Assembly (NCBI RefSeq): GCF_001552595.1
Contig: NZ_BCRM01000001.1
Coordinates: 682,001 to 746,000 of the forward strand
DNA length: 64,000 nucleotides
DNA from: Rhodococcus erythropolis NBRC 15567
Lineage (GTDB): Bacteria > Actinomycetota > Actinomycetes > Mycobacteriales > Mycobacteriaceae
Reading direction: 5' to 3'
Of this stretch, positions 17,112-25,071 are shown piece by piece (within the stretch, counting starts at the first letter, position 1; each line of letters begins with the position of its first letter). The notes beneath the pieces were generated by a model, which worked only from the letters and a program-made list of their open reading frames with translations, was not told the DNA's origin and did not search any database. Both the position numbers and the translations under genes were made by a program.

Positions 17112-18055
17112 GCGACATTTCGGCGCAACTCGACGCTTTTGTCGGCCAGACGCTTGTTCCCACAACCTGGGGACCCGACGAGGTCAACATCCCCATGATC
17201 CGGCATTGGGCCGAGACCATGGGCGATACCAACCCCGTCTACCTCGACGACGACGCTGCCCGCGCCACCGGCCGTGACGGCGTCGTCGCTCCCGCTCAGA
17301 TGCTCCAGGTCTGGATCATGCGGACGTTCACCGACAAGATGGCGGGCAACGACCCGTCGCAGGTGTGGACCGATCTGATCGCCACCCTCGACGCAGCGGG
17401 CTACAGCTCCGTCGTGGCCACCGATTCCGATCAGGAGTTCTTCGCCGAACTGCGCCCAGGCGATCGCGTGAACTACACCGAGGTCATCGAGTCGATTTCC
17501 CCGGAGAAGAAGACCGGCCTCGGCGTCGGACACTTTGTCACGACGCTCAAGACGTACCGCAACGGCGACGACGAAGTTGTCGGCACCCAACGGTGGCGGA
17601 CACTGCGGTTCAAGCCTCAGGAAGCTGCTGCACCGGAGGCGCCGCGCGCTCTGCGTCCGCGTCCGGCTCTCAACGCGGACAACGCTTTCTGGTTCGAAGC
17701 GGCCAAAGAGCATCGTCTGGTGATCCAGCGCTGCACGTCCTGCAAGACGTTGCGTCATCCCACCGGCCCGATGTGCGGGGAGTGCCAGTCACTCGAGTGG
17801 GACACGATCGACGCGTCGGGGCGGGGCACGGTGTTCAGCTTCGTGGTCAATCATCACCCCAAGATCGACGCGTTCGACTACCCGCTCATCGTTGCGGTAA
17901 TCGAACTCGAAGAGGGAACCCGATTGATCGCCAACATGGTGGGTATCGCGCCCGAAGATGTCGTGGTCGACATGCCCGTGGAACTTGACTGGATCGACGC
18001 CGACCCGGATCTGACGCTTCCCGCGTTCCGGCCGGCCGTACGCGAGGAGCACTGA
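17108..18055 (+). CDS. ChsH2-like fused MaoC hydratase / DUF35 OB-fold protein
   Basis: A 315-residue two-domain protein. The N-terminal half is a MaoC-like hotdog (about residues 10-180, with ETMGDTNPVYLDDDAA). The C-terminal half is a DUF35 domain with a rubredoxin-like zinc ribbon (CTSCKTLRHPTGPMCGEC) and an OB fold. M. tuberculosis ChsH2 (311 residues) has this architecture. Its MaoC half pairs with ChsH1 to hydrate the steroid enoyl-CoA, and its DUF35 half binds the Ltp2 aldolase. Start GTG overlaps the FadE stop (GTGA). Finding ChsH1- and Ltp2-like genes next supports the assignment. Confidence 0.9.
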   Translation: MSDISAQLDAFVGQTLVPTTWGPDEVNIPMIRHWAETMGDTNPVYLDDDAARATGRDGVVAPAQMLQVWIMRTFTDKMAGNDPSQVWTDLIATLDAAGYSSVVATDSDQEFFAELRPGDRVNYTEVIESISPEKKTGLGVGHFVTTLKTYRNGDDEVVGTQRWRTLRFKPQEAAAPEAPRALRPRPALNADNAFWFEAAKEHRLVIQRCTSCKTLRHPTGPMCGECQSLEWDTIDASGRGTVFSFVVNHHPKIDAFDYPLIVAVIELEEGTRLIANMVGIAPEDVVVDMPVELDWIDADPDLTLPAFRPAVREEH

Positions 18056-19170
18056 TGGACTTCAATTTCAGCGAAGAGCAGGACGCGATTCGCTCACTGG
18101 CCGACGAGGTCTTCACCAGCAAGGCAACGATCGAGCGCACCAAGGAGATCGAACTCTCCGCCGAGCGCGTCGACCGTGAACTGTGGCGAGAACTCGCGAC
18201 CACCGGCCTGCTCGGTATCGCCCTGCCCGAGGGGTTCGGCGGCGGCGGACTCGGCTTGTCCGAGCTGTACGCACTGCTGGAGGAGCAGGGCCGTCACGTT
18301 GCGGCCGTGCCGATCTGGGAAACGACCCTTGCGGCATTGGCTGTCAATGAATTCGGTTCCGATTCCCTTCGTGCCGAGCTCCTTCCGAGTGTTGCCGACG
18401 GCAGTCGATTCCTGACCGTCGGTCTCGAAGAGTTCGGTCCGTACACGGGCGGCGACCCACTGACCACGGCCGAGCAGGACGCCGACGGCAACTGGACCGT
18501 GACGGGTGAGAAGGCAGTAGTGCCGATGACTCACGTCGCAAACCTTGCTCTCGTTTCGGCAACCGCTTCCACCGGTACGGCACTGCTGCTTGTGGATCTG
18601 AGCGCCGAAGGAGTGACGCTCGAACAGACGCAGTCCACCAACTGGGAGATCTGTGCCAACGTCACCTTTGCCGGTGCCCCCGCGCAGCTGATCGGTGCGG
18701 CCGATGGTACGACGGTTCCGTGGCTGATCGACCGAGTTGAACTGGCGTTGGCAGCAATTCAATGGGGTGTCGGCTCGGGTGCAGTCGCACAGGCTGTCAC
18801 GTACCTGAACGGCCGCAAGCAGTTCGGCCGTCCGCTGGCGACCTTCCAGGCCGTCAATCATCAACTCGCTGACTGCTACATCGATCTCGAAGCGATGAGG
18901 GTGACACTGTGGCAGGCCGCCTGGCGTATCTCCGAGGGATTGGATCTCGGCACCTCGGTACTGGTCGCCAAGTGGTGGGCAACCGACGGCGGACAGCGCG
19001 TCGTGCATCGCACCACGCATGTTCACGGCGGTATGGGCGTCGACACCGACTACCCGGTTCACCGTCACCTCTTGTGGGGCAAGCAGATTGCTGCCACCCT
19101 CGGCGGTTCCAGCTCCGATCTCGCGCGTCTGGGTGCGCAGCTCGCATCCGGTGTGGAGGTGCTCGCATGA
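18055..19170 (+). CDS. Acyl-CoA dehydrogenase, FadE28/ChsE1-like
   Basis: A 371-residue acyl-CoA dehydrogenase, shorter and more divergent than its partner, as in FadE28 (339 residues). Seen motifs are GIALPEGFGGGGLGLSELY, NGRKQFGRPLATFQAVNHQLAD and the C-terminal HRTTHVHGGMGVDTDYPVHRH. The usual YCxTEPxxGSD-like FAD loop is not recognisable, as expected for the half of a heterotetramer that shares flavin sites. It is placed between chsH2 and chsH1 homologues, a gene order unlike the mycobacterial operon. It overlaps the previous stop by one base. Confidence 0.87.
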   Translation: MDFNFSEEQDAIRSLADEVFTSKATIERTKEIELSAERVDRELWRELATTGLLGIALPEGFGGGGLGLSELYALLEEQGRHVAAVPIWETTLAALAVNEFGSDSLRAELLPSVADGSRFLTVGLEEFGPYTGGDPLTTAEQDADGNWTVTGEKAVVPMTHVANLALVSATASTGTALLLVDLSAEGVTLEQTQSTNWEICANVTFAGAPAQLIGAADGTTVPWLIDRVELALAAIQWGVGSGAVAQAVTYLNGRKQFGRPLATFQAVNHQLADCYIDLEAMRVTLWQAAWRISEGLDLGTSVLVAKWWATDGGQRVVHRTTHVHGGMGVDTDYPVHRHLLWGKQIAATLGGSSSDLARLGAQLASGVEVLA

Positions 19171-19595
19171 CCGTTCTTGCCGGTCGTAGCTACGCAGACG
19201 TCGTTGTCGGAGAGGCATTGCCCGAGTTGGCGATCCCGTTGACCCGTACGTTGATCGTCGCCACCGCAATCGCCACTCGCGATTTTCAGGACGTGCACCA
19301 CGATCCGAGCCTGGCCCAGGAGCGCGGATCCAAGGATGTCTTCATGAACATCCTCACGAGCAACGGTCTTGTCGGTCGATACGTCACGGACTGGGCCGGA
19401 TCTGCATCGACCTTGCGCCGCATCGCCATTCGTCTCGGGGCGCCCAACTACCCGGGTGACACCATGACGATGACCGGTGAGGTCGTGTCCAAGGAAGATG
19501 GAGTGGTCGTGGTCAAGGTGCAGGGTGCAAACAGCCTCGGCAACCATGCATCCGGCACCGTCGCAGTCGCTTTCAAGGAAGAGGAGAGGCTCTGA
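19167..19595 (+). CDS. ChsH1-like MaoC hydratase subunit
   Basis: A 142-residue single hotdog-fold protein starting MTVLAGRSYADVVVGEALPE. The active-site segment is IATRDFQDVHHDPSLAQE, with the Asp and His expected of R-specific enoyl-CoA hydratases. In mycobacteria ChsH1 (129 residues) supplies the catalytic half of the ChsH1-ChsH2 hydratase. ATG overlaps the FadE stop (ATGA), and its own stop overlaps the aldolase start. Confidence 0.88.
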   Translation: MTVLAGRSYADVVVGEALPELAIPLTRTLIVATAIATRDFQDVHHDPSLAQERGSKDVFMNILTSNGLVGRYVTDWAGSASTLRRIAIRLGAPNYPGDTMTMTGEVVSKEDGVVVVKVQGANSLGNHASGTVAVAFKEEERL

Positions 19596-20773
19596 TGGCG
19601 ATCAGCCCACTCTCGGGAGCCGCCGCCATCGTCGGCATCGGATCCACCGAGTTCTCCAAGAACTCCGGCCGCACCGAACTGCAGTTGGCGTGTGAGGCCA
19701 TCGTCGCGGCACTCGCTGACGCCGGTATCGACCCGTCCGAGGTCGACGGTCTGTCCACCTACACGTCGGAGACGAACGGCGAAGCCATTGTGGCTCGCAA
19801 CTGTGGCCTCGGCGAGCTGAAGTTCTTCTCGCGCATTCACTACGGCGGCGGCGCCGCGTGTGCCACCGTGCAGCAGGCGGCCATGGCAGTTGCGACGGGT
19901 GTTGCCGACGTCGTGGTTTGTTACCGCGCCTTCAACGAGCGCTCCGGTGTGCGCTACGGCCTTGGGCAGCACGATCGACCCATGGACAGCACCGCGGATC
20001 GCGCGGCATATGCGTGGATGACTCCGCAGGGATTGTCGACTCCCGCTCAGTGGGTCGCCATGTTCGCCCGCCGTTACATGCACCAGTACGGTGCGACGAG
20101 TGAGGACTTCGGACGAGTTGCAGTGGTGGCGCGCAAGCATGCCGCCAACAACCCGGCTGCCTGGTTCTACGAGCGTCCGATCACACTCGAGGACCATCAG
20201 AACTCGCGCTGGATCGCCGAGCCTCTGCACCTGCTCGACTGCTGCCAGGAAACCGACGGCGGCCAGGCATTGGTCATCGTCTCTGCCGAGCGCGCAAAGG
20301 ATCTGGCCAACAAGCCCGTCATCATCAAGGGCGCCGCTCAGGGCAGTAGCAAGGATCAGCACATGATGACCAGCTACTACCGTCCTGACATCTCGGGTAT
20401 CCCGGAGATGGGCCTGGTTGCTCGTCAGTTGTACGGCCAGAGCGGCCTGACCCCTGATGACATCAACGCCGCGATTCTGTACGACCACTTCACCCCGTTG
20501 GTGCTTCCGCAGCTCGAAGAACTGGGCTTCTGCAAGCCAGGCGAAGCCAAGGACTTCATTCGCGAAGGCAACCTCGAGATCGGTGGACGCTTGCCGTCCA
20601 ACACTCACGGTGGTCAGGTCGGCGAGGCATACCTGCACGGCGTCAACGGAATTGCCGAAGGTGTGCGACTGGTCCGAGGAACGTCGACCAATCAGCCCGA
20701 CGGCGTCGAAAACGTCTTGGTCACAGCCGGAACGGCAGTGCCCACCAGCGGTCTCGTTCTGGGCGCTGTTTAA
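19595..20773 (+). CDS. Ltp2-like thiolase-fold lipid-transfer protein / aldolase
   Basis: A 392-residue SCP-x/thiolase-fold protein, near Ltp2 length (386). Seen features are AAIVGIGSTEFSKNSGRTE, LACEAIVAALADAG, GGGAACATVQQAAMAVATGVAD, and the C-terminal GGRLPSNTHGGQVGEAYLHG. In Ltp2 this fold works as a retro-aldolase that removes the last side-chain carbons from a 17-hydroxy steroid CoA ester, docked on the DUF35 domain of ChsH2. Its position directly after ChsH1 and in the same operon as ChsH2 fits that role. A true thiolase role is less likely. Confidence 0.9.
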   Translation: MAISPLSGAAAIVGIGSTEFSKNSGRTELQLACEAIVAALADAGIDPSEVDGLSTYTSETNGEAIVARNCGLGELKFFSRIHYGGGAACATVQQAAMAVATGVADVVVCYRAFNERSGVRYGLGQHDRPMDSTADRAAYAWMTPQGLSTPAQWVAMFARRYMHQYGATSEDFGRVAVVARKHAANNPAAWFYERPITLEDHQNSRWIAEPLHLLDCCQETDGGQALVIVSAERAKDLANKPVIIKGAAQGSSKDQHMMTSYYRPDISGIPEMGLVARQLYGQSGLTPDDINAAILYDHFTPLVLPQLEELGFCKPGEAKDFIREGNLEIGGRLPSNTHGGQVGEAYLHGVNGIAEGVRLVRGTSTNQPDGVENVLVTAGTAVPTSGLVLGAV

Positions 20774-20787
20774 GAGAGGAAATGACA

Positions 20788-21609
20788 GTGACAACTTCGG
20801 AAGCTGCGAAGACCGCCGGCGATTGGCGCGGAGCCGATCTCGGTACCCGCACCGTGGCGTACACCGAGCGCGACGCGATCTTGTACGCACTCGCCGTGGG
20901 CGCCAAGGCAACCGAGCTGGACCTCGTCTTCGAGGATCAGCTTCGGGTACTGCCGACTTTTGCTCTCACACTGGCACAGTGGGCTCCCGACGCTCTGGGT
21001 TCGGCGGGCGCCTTCGACACCTCGACGGCACTGCACGGCTCGCAAGAGTTGAAAGTGCTTGCTCCGCTTCCGCGTAGCGGTGAGGTGACGTTGAAGGCTT
21101 CGGTCGGCGAGGTGTGGGACAAGGGTGCTGCGGCCGTTTTCGAAGTGAAGGTGGAGTGCGAATACTTCGTCGCGACCTGGTCACTTTTTGCTCCCGGTGC
21201 CGGCGGATTCGGCGGAGAACGTGGACCCTCACGTCCGGCGGAGCCGACCGGTGAGCCTTCGTTGACCGGTGTGCTGACCACAGCGGAGAACCAGACGGCG
21301 ATGTACCGGCTCCTGGGCGACAAACACCACATCCACATCGATCCCGAGGCTGCGGCGCGGATCAACCAGCCGCGTCCGATCATGCACGGGCTGTGCACGT
21401 TGGCCGCCAGCACACTCGAGCTTGCTCGGATCGCCGGAGTGCATCCGGCTGATCTTGTCAGTCTCGAGGGCCGATTCGCTGCGGCGATCCATCCGGGTGA
21501 GTCGCCGTCCATCGTTGCGTGGGGAACTCCCGACGACCTGGCCTTCCAGGTCACCAAGGGTGATCAGGTAGCGATTTCCGGTGCACGAGTGAGCTTCTCC
21601 GCTCACTAG
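20788..21609 (+). CDS. Double-hotdog enoyl-CoA hydratase 2 (MaoC), ChsH3/Hsd4B-like
   Basis: A 273-residue protein with two hotdog folds. The C-terminal fold has the hydratase 2 motif (YRLLGDKHHIHIDPEAA, then PRPIMHGLCTLA) with the catalytic Asp and His. The N-terminal fold (about residues 20-150) is the non-catalytic substrate cap. GTG at 20788 has an ideal 7-bp gap from AGAGAGGA; an ATG six bases earlier is too close. The length and architecture match mycobacterial Rv3538-type steroid hydratases. It ends the six-gene operon before two strong hairpins. Confidence 0.87.
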   Translation: MTTSEAAKTAGDWRGADLGTRTVAYTERDAILYALAVGAKATELDLVFEDQLRVLPTFALTLAQWAPDALGSAGAFDTSTALHGSQELKVLAPLPRSGEVTLKASVGEVWDKGAAAVFEVKVECEYFVATWSLFAPGAGGFGGERGPSRPAEPTGEPSLTGVLTTAENQTAMYRLLGDKHHIHIDPEAAARINQPRPIMHGLCTLAASTLELARIAGVHPADLVSLEGRFAAAIHPGESPSIVAWGTPDDLAFQVTKGDQVAISGARVSFSAH

Positions 21610-21622
21610 TCCCTCCAGACTC

Positions 21623-21661
21623 AACTGCGGGGTGCTTGACCCCTTGTCGCGCCCCGCAGTT
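21623..21661 (+). terminator. Inverted repeat after catabolic operon
   Basis: Ten-bp arms AACTGCGGGG and CCCCGCAGTT around a 19-base loop lie 14 bp after the hydratase stop. It is the first of two consecutive hairpins and probably contributes to termination. Confidence 0.6.
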
Positions 21662-21674
21662 GTTTGCACGAAGA

Positions 21675-21707
21675 AGCAGCCCCTGAGCGATTCGCTCAGG
21701 GGCTGCT
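21675..21707. terminator. Bidirectional intrinsic terminator
   Basis: A perfect 15-bp stem (AGCAGCCCCTGAGCG with its complement) closes a 3-base loop. It lies between the converging hydratase and SDR genes, so it can serve both strands. Confidence 0.85.
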
Positions 21708-21719
21708 CTGTGCTTGTGT

Positions 21720-22496
21720 TCAGTCCTGATGGGTCGCCATGTAGCGAGCCGGGTACTCACCGCCGCCGTGAACGGCGATGTCGGCGCCGTTGACGTACGA
21801 GGAGAGTGGGCTCGCCAGGAACAGGCAGGAGTTTGCGATATCGGCCGGGACGGCCATGCGCTCCATCGGAATGGTCCTGGTGACCGCCGCGCCGCCGTCG
21901 GCGCCGTAGACCTCGGCGGCAGCCTCGGTACGGATCAGGCCGGTGGTGATGTGGTTGATCCGGACCTTCGGCGCCCATTCGAGGGCCAATGCCTTGGTCA
22001 GAACGAGGAGGCCGGCCTTGGCTGCGCTGTACGCCGCGGTTCCGGGCTGCGGATCGATTGCCGAGACACTGCCGATGTTGATGATGGCACCGCCGTCGTC
22101 CTGAGTCTGCATCACTGCGTTGGCGGCCTGGGCAACGTTGAAGGGTGCCAACAGGTTCAGCGCCACGATCTTCTCGACGAAGCGGGGTGACACCGTCGCA
22201 GCATCGGCATCGGGGGAGCCGCCGGCGTTGTTGACCAGGACGTCCAGACGGCCGAAGCGCTCGACGGCATCCTGGACGAGGGCTGCGGCGTCGGCGGGAT
22301 CGCGGACGTCCGTGGCGCGAAAGGCTGCGCTACGGCCGTCGGCGGTGGGTAGGTTTTCGGGCTCGTTACGGCCACAGACCAGCACGTTCGCACCCGCGGC
22401 GAGGAAGGTTTCGGCGATGACGTAGCCGATGCCTTTGGTGCCGCCGGTGACGATCACCGAGCGTCCGCTGAAATCGACGGGGTTGGGCAGTGTCAC
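21720..22496 (-). CDS. SDR family oxidoreductase
   Basis: A 258-residue classical short-chain dehydrogenase. I chose GTG at 22496 (VTLPNPVDFSG), which follows AGGAAGG; longer frames add an unconserved leader. Motifs are VTGGTKGIGYVIAETFL, VNNAGG, Ser in NIGSVSA, YSAAK, and a typical C-terminal SSYVNGADIAVHGGGEY. It diverges from another SDR across a 198-bp gap that holds a KstR2-like palindrome. A role in steroid ring or side-chain catabolism is likely but the substrate is unknown. Confidence 0.87.
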   Translation of the reverse strand: MTLPNPVDFSGRSVIVTGGTKGIGYVIAETFLAAGANVLVCGRNEPENLPTADGRSAAFRATDVRDPADAAALVQDAVERFGRLDVLVNNAGGSPDADAATVSPRFVEKIVALNLLAPFNVAQAANAVMQTQDDGGAIINIGSVSAIDPQPGTAAYSAAKAGLLVLTKALALEWAPKVRINHITTGLIRTEAAAEVYGADGGAAVTRTIPMERMAVPADIANSCLFLASPLSSYVNGADIAVHGGGEYPARYMATHQD

Positions 22497-22577
22497 GGTG
22501 GAGCCTTCCTGGTGCGGTGCCGAGCTGAATTGCCGCCCAATGTGATTGACGCGACGTGGTCGCACACCTTAGGGTCA

Positions 22578-22591
22578 AGCAAGTGCTTGGT
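22578..22591. promoter_or_regulatory. KstR2-like operator
   Basis: AGCAAGTGCTTGGT matches the KstR2 consensus AnCAAGnnCTTGnT at every fixed base. It sits between two divergent SDR genes, 82 bp from the leftward start and 104 bp from the rightward start. KstR2 represses genes for degradation of the steroid C/D-ring remnant and is relieved by its CoA thioester. The kstR2 gene itself is not in the window. Other TetR regulators also use CAAG-N2-CTTG cores. Confidence 0.65.
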
Positions 22592-22694
22592 TGTTTTGTA
22601 GGTCGAGTGTAGACGACAAACGGCGGCAGTCACCAGAATCGACCGGTCCTTCCCGCAAAGGGACCTCTGCGTCGACAGACATTGGAGTAGTCAC

Positions 22695-23456
22695 ATGGGC
22701 AAGCTCGAAGGCAAAGTTGCACTCATCACGGGTGCGGGTCAGGGAATCGGGCAGGGGATTGCCTTGGCCTTGGCCAAAGAGGGCGCCGTGATCGCCGTTG
22801 CCGGTCGCACCGAATCCAAGTTGCACACCACATGCGGACTACTCGCTGACATCGGTGCGCGCGGTGAGGCCGTGGTTTGTGACGTCAGCAAGAAGGACGA
22901 CATCACGGCGGCCGTGGACCGAACCGTCGAACTGTTCGGCGGAATCGACATCCTGGTCAACAACGCCAACGACTGCAAGCCAGGCCCGCTCTTGAGCGTG
23001 CTGGACGAAGACTTCGAGCGTTCCTTCGCGACGGGCCCACTCGCCACCCTGCGCATGATGCAGGCGTCGTACCCGCACATGAACAGTCGTGGGGGCGGCG
23101 TCATCATCAACATGGTCACCTCGGCGGCCGTGCGCTGGGATGCCAGTAACTACGGCGCTTACGGTTCCATCAAGGAAGGCATGCGCTCGTTGACCCGCGC
23201 TGCCGCCTGCGAATGGGGCAAGGACAACATCCGCGTTCTCAATGTTGCACCGCACGCCAAGACCCCTGCGTTGCAGTGGTGGATGGACAAGAATCCGGAA
23301 GAGGCGGCGGCTTTTGTCGCGGGTATCCCGCTGGGACGCGTCGGAGATCCCGAGACCGACATCGGTCGTGCCGTCGTCTTCCTCGTCAGCGAAGACGCCG
23401 GTTACCTGACGGGTGCCACGATCCCGCTCGACGGCGGTCAGTCGCGCTGGGGCTGA
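22695..23456 (+). CDS. SDR family oxidoreductase
   Basis: A 253-residue classical SDR starting MGKLEGKVALITGAGQGIGQG. Other motifs are NNANDCKPGP, TSAAVRW (Ser), YGAYGSIKEG (catalytic YxxxK), and LTGATIPLDGGQSRWG at the end. It is downstream of the KstR2-like site and divergent from another SDR. It is probably a hydroxyacyl-CoA or hydroxysteroid dehydrogenase in the local catabolic pathway. It converges on a third SDR with 15 bp between stops. Confidence 0.87.
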   Translation: MGKLEGKVALITGAGQGIGQGIALALAKEGAVIAVAGRTESKLHTTCGLLADIGARGEAVVCDVSKKDDITAAVDRTVELFGGIDILVNNANDCKPGPLLSVLDEDFERSFATGPLATLRMMQASYPHMNSRGGGVIINMVTSAAVRWDASNYGAYGSIKEGMRSLTRAAACEWGKDNIRVLNVAPHAKTPALQWWMDKNPEEAAAFVAGIPLGRVGDPETDIGRAVVFLVSEDAGYLTGATIPLDGGQSRWG

Positions 23457-23471
23457 CCGCCATCGACTCGA

Positions 23472-24248
23472 TCAGGTCATCACGGCGCCGCCGTCGACGG
23501 CAATCGTCTGCCCGGTGACGTTGCGAGCCTTGTCGCTGAGCAAGAACGCGACCATCTCGGCGATGTCTCCGGGCGTCTGGGCTCGACCCATCGGAACCAT
23601 TTGGGCAACAAAAGAATCGAAGACATCAGCATCGGAAACGCCCGCTAGTGCAGCATCGCGCCGACGCAGTTCCTTGATGGTTCGCAGCCACATGTCGGTG
23701 AGGATCAGCCCGGGCATGACCGTGTTCGAACGGAGCCCTCGAGTCGCGCCGATCCGGGCGACGCTGTGACTCATCTCGATCACGGCGGCCTTCGACGGCC
23801 CGTAGTGCGCGAGCGTGTCACCGCCCAAGCGGGCACCGATCGACGCAATGTTGACGATCGCTGCCGGACCTTCGGTTCTACTGACGAATTCGCGGCACAT
23901 CAGGAAGCTGCCCTTGGTGTTCACTGCAAAGGTGTTGTCCCACTGGTCTTCGGTGATCTCGAGGAACGGCGTGAAGACGCCGATGCCGGCACCGTTGACG
24001 AGCGCAGTCGGACTTCCGACCGACGCAGCCACGTCGAACGCGTTCTTGACGTCGCCTTCACGTCGAACGTCGCATCGTGCCGTGTGGACTGCTACGCCAA
24101 GGCTTTCCAGGCGTGCTGCGGTGTCGGCGAGTGCAGCCTCTTCGATGTCGAGTAGAAGCAGGGTGCCGAAGTCCTCGGCAAGCCGCTCGGCAATAGCGGC
24201 GCCCAACCCGGCCGCTGCGCCGGTGACAATGGCTACGGGCGCGCTCAC
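23472..24248 (-). CDS. SDR family oxidoreductase
   Basis: A 258-residue SDR starting at GTG 24248, overlapping the stop of the upstream NTF2-like gene (GTGA). Motifs are VTGAAAGLGAAIAERLAEDF, VNGAGIGVF, Ser in NIASIGA, YGPSKAA and VTGQTIAVDGGAVMT. It forms a two-gene operon with the NTF2-like protein, which is a common pairing in isoprenoid and steroid catabolic loci. It likely acts on the same substrate set as the flanking SDRs. Confidence 0.87.
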   Translation of the reverse strand: MSAPVAIVTGAAAGLGAAIAERLAEDFGTLLLLDIEEAALADTAARLESLGVAVHTARCDVRREGDVKNAFDVAASVGSPTALVNGAGIGVFTPFLEITEDQWDNTFAVNTKGSFLMCREFVSRTEGPAAIVNIASIGARLGGDTLAHYGPSKAAVIEMSHSVARIGATRGLRSNTVMPGLILTDMWLRTIKELRRRDAALAGVSDADVFDSFVAQMVPMGRAQTPGDIAEMVAFLLSDKARNVTGQTIAVDGGAVMT

Positions 24249-24883
24249 GGCAGGTGCGTTTCGAGCAGTGGGGCAAGCAGTTCGGCTGCGCGCGCTGCCG
24301 TGATGACCTCGCTCGGGTCCACCTTGGTGACGACTTTCGAAGCAGAATCTTCGTAGACGTGCTCACCGATGAGTCGGCCCTGCTCGTCGTACGGCCAGAC
24401 GAATGCCAAGGTCCGACGCACGAGATACCAACCGTCGGAGTCGATGCCCGACGACTGTTCGGGGGCTGCGGACGTGGATCCGCCCGATTCGTGCACCGCG
24501 CCGAACACCCCGTCTCCGAGGATCGATCCAGGAACGAATTGACTGAAGAGTGTCTCACCCGAGAACCCGCTGTCCGATACCGCGAAGTCGGACTTCCCGG
24601 TCCACATGACAAGGGTGTCCGTCTCGGCGAGTGACTGGTAGAAGTTGGTGACGGCGTCCATGCCGTCGAGGACAATCGACTGGCCGTCTTCGAACAACCG
24701 GTAGACGGGTTCTTCGACGGTCATGTCCGGCGAGAGGATTTCCTTGTAGCGGCCGGAGACCTCGAGCAACGCGTGGCGTCGGTAGTTACGGAGGATCTTC
24801 TGGTGCCGCGGATTGTCGATGGTTTCCAATTGCTTTTCGACGCCATCCATCATGTGGACGAATTCGTGCTCGTACTTGCTCAT
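24245..24883 (-). CDS. NTF2-like protein
   Basis: A 212-residue protein starting MSKYEHEFVHMMDGVEKQL after a GGAGATG site. It is longer than the SnoaL proteins in this window. The N-terminal 55 residues are helical and charged, and the NTF2-type core begins about residue 50 (EVSGRYKEILSPDMTVEEPVYRLF). The central part has LVMWTGKSDFAVSDSG. It is co-transcribed with the SDR that follows and divergent from a LysR gene. A catalytic role is unclear; it could bind or isomerise a ring intermediate. Confidence 0.72.
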   Translation of the reverse strand: MSKYEHEFVHMMDGVEKQLETIDNPRHQKILRNYRRHALLEVSGRYKEILSPDMTVEEPVYRLFEDGQSIVLDGMDAVTNFYQSLAETDTLVMWTGKSDFAVSDSGFSGETLFSQFVPGSILGDGVFGAVHESGGSTSAAPEQSSGIDSDGWYLVRRTLAFVWPYDEQGRLIGEHVYEDSASKVVTKVDPSEVITAARAAELLAPLLETHLP

Positions 24884-25071
24884 CACATCTCCTGGTTTCG
24901 CAGATTCGGCGGGCTGTCCGGATCTGCGACAACTGTGACCTGGCGAGGCATTCGCTGTACATGTAGATCTTCGTTCGAGAATTGCCAGTTTGCTTAACTC
25001 CGCTGTTCAGGTACCGTGATGGTCGTCACTTTAAGTCGAGCGGCGGGTCGAAAACAACCGAATGGACGGTA

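Noticed and set aside
16536-17165. Antisense frames in the FadE/ChsH region
   Set aside because: The coding strand gives complete FadE and MaoC domains with overlapping starts.
19448-20911. 487-residue open frame on the minus strand opposite the Ltp2-like gene
   Set aside because: The plus-strand gene has thiolase-fold motifs and coupled neighbours; the antisense frame has none.
24884-25071. Strong operator for the LysR gene
   Set aside because: Only a short TACATGTA palindrome was seen, too weak to claim.
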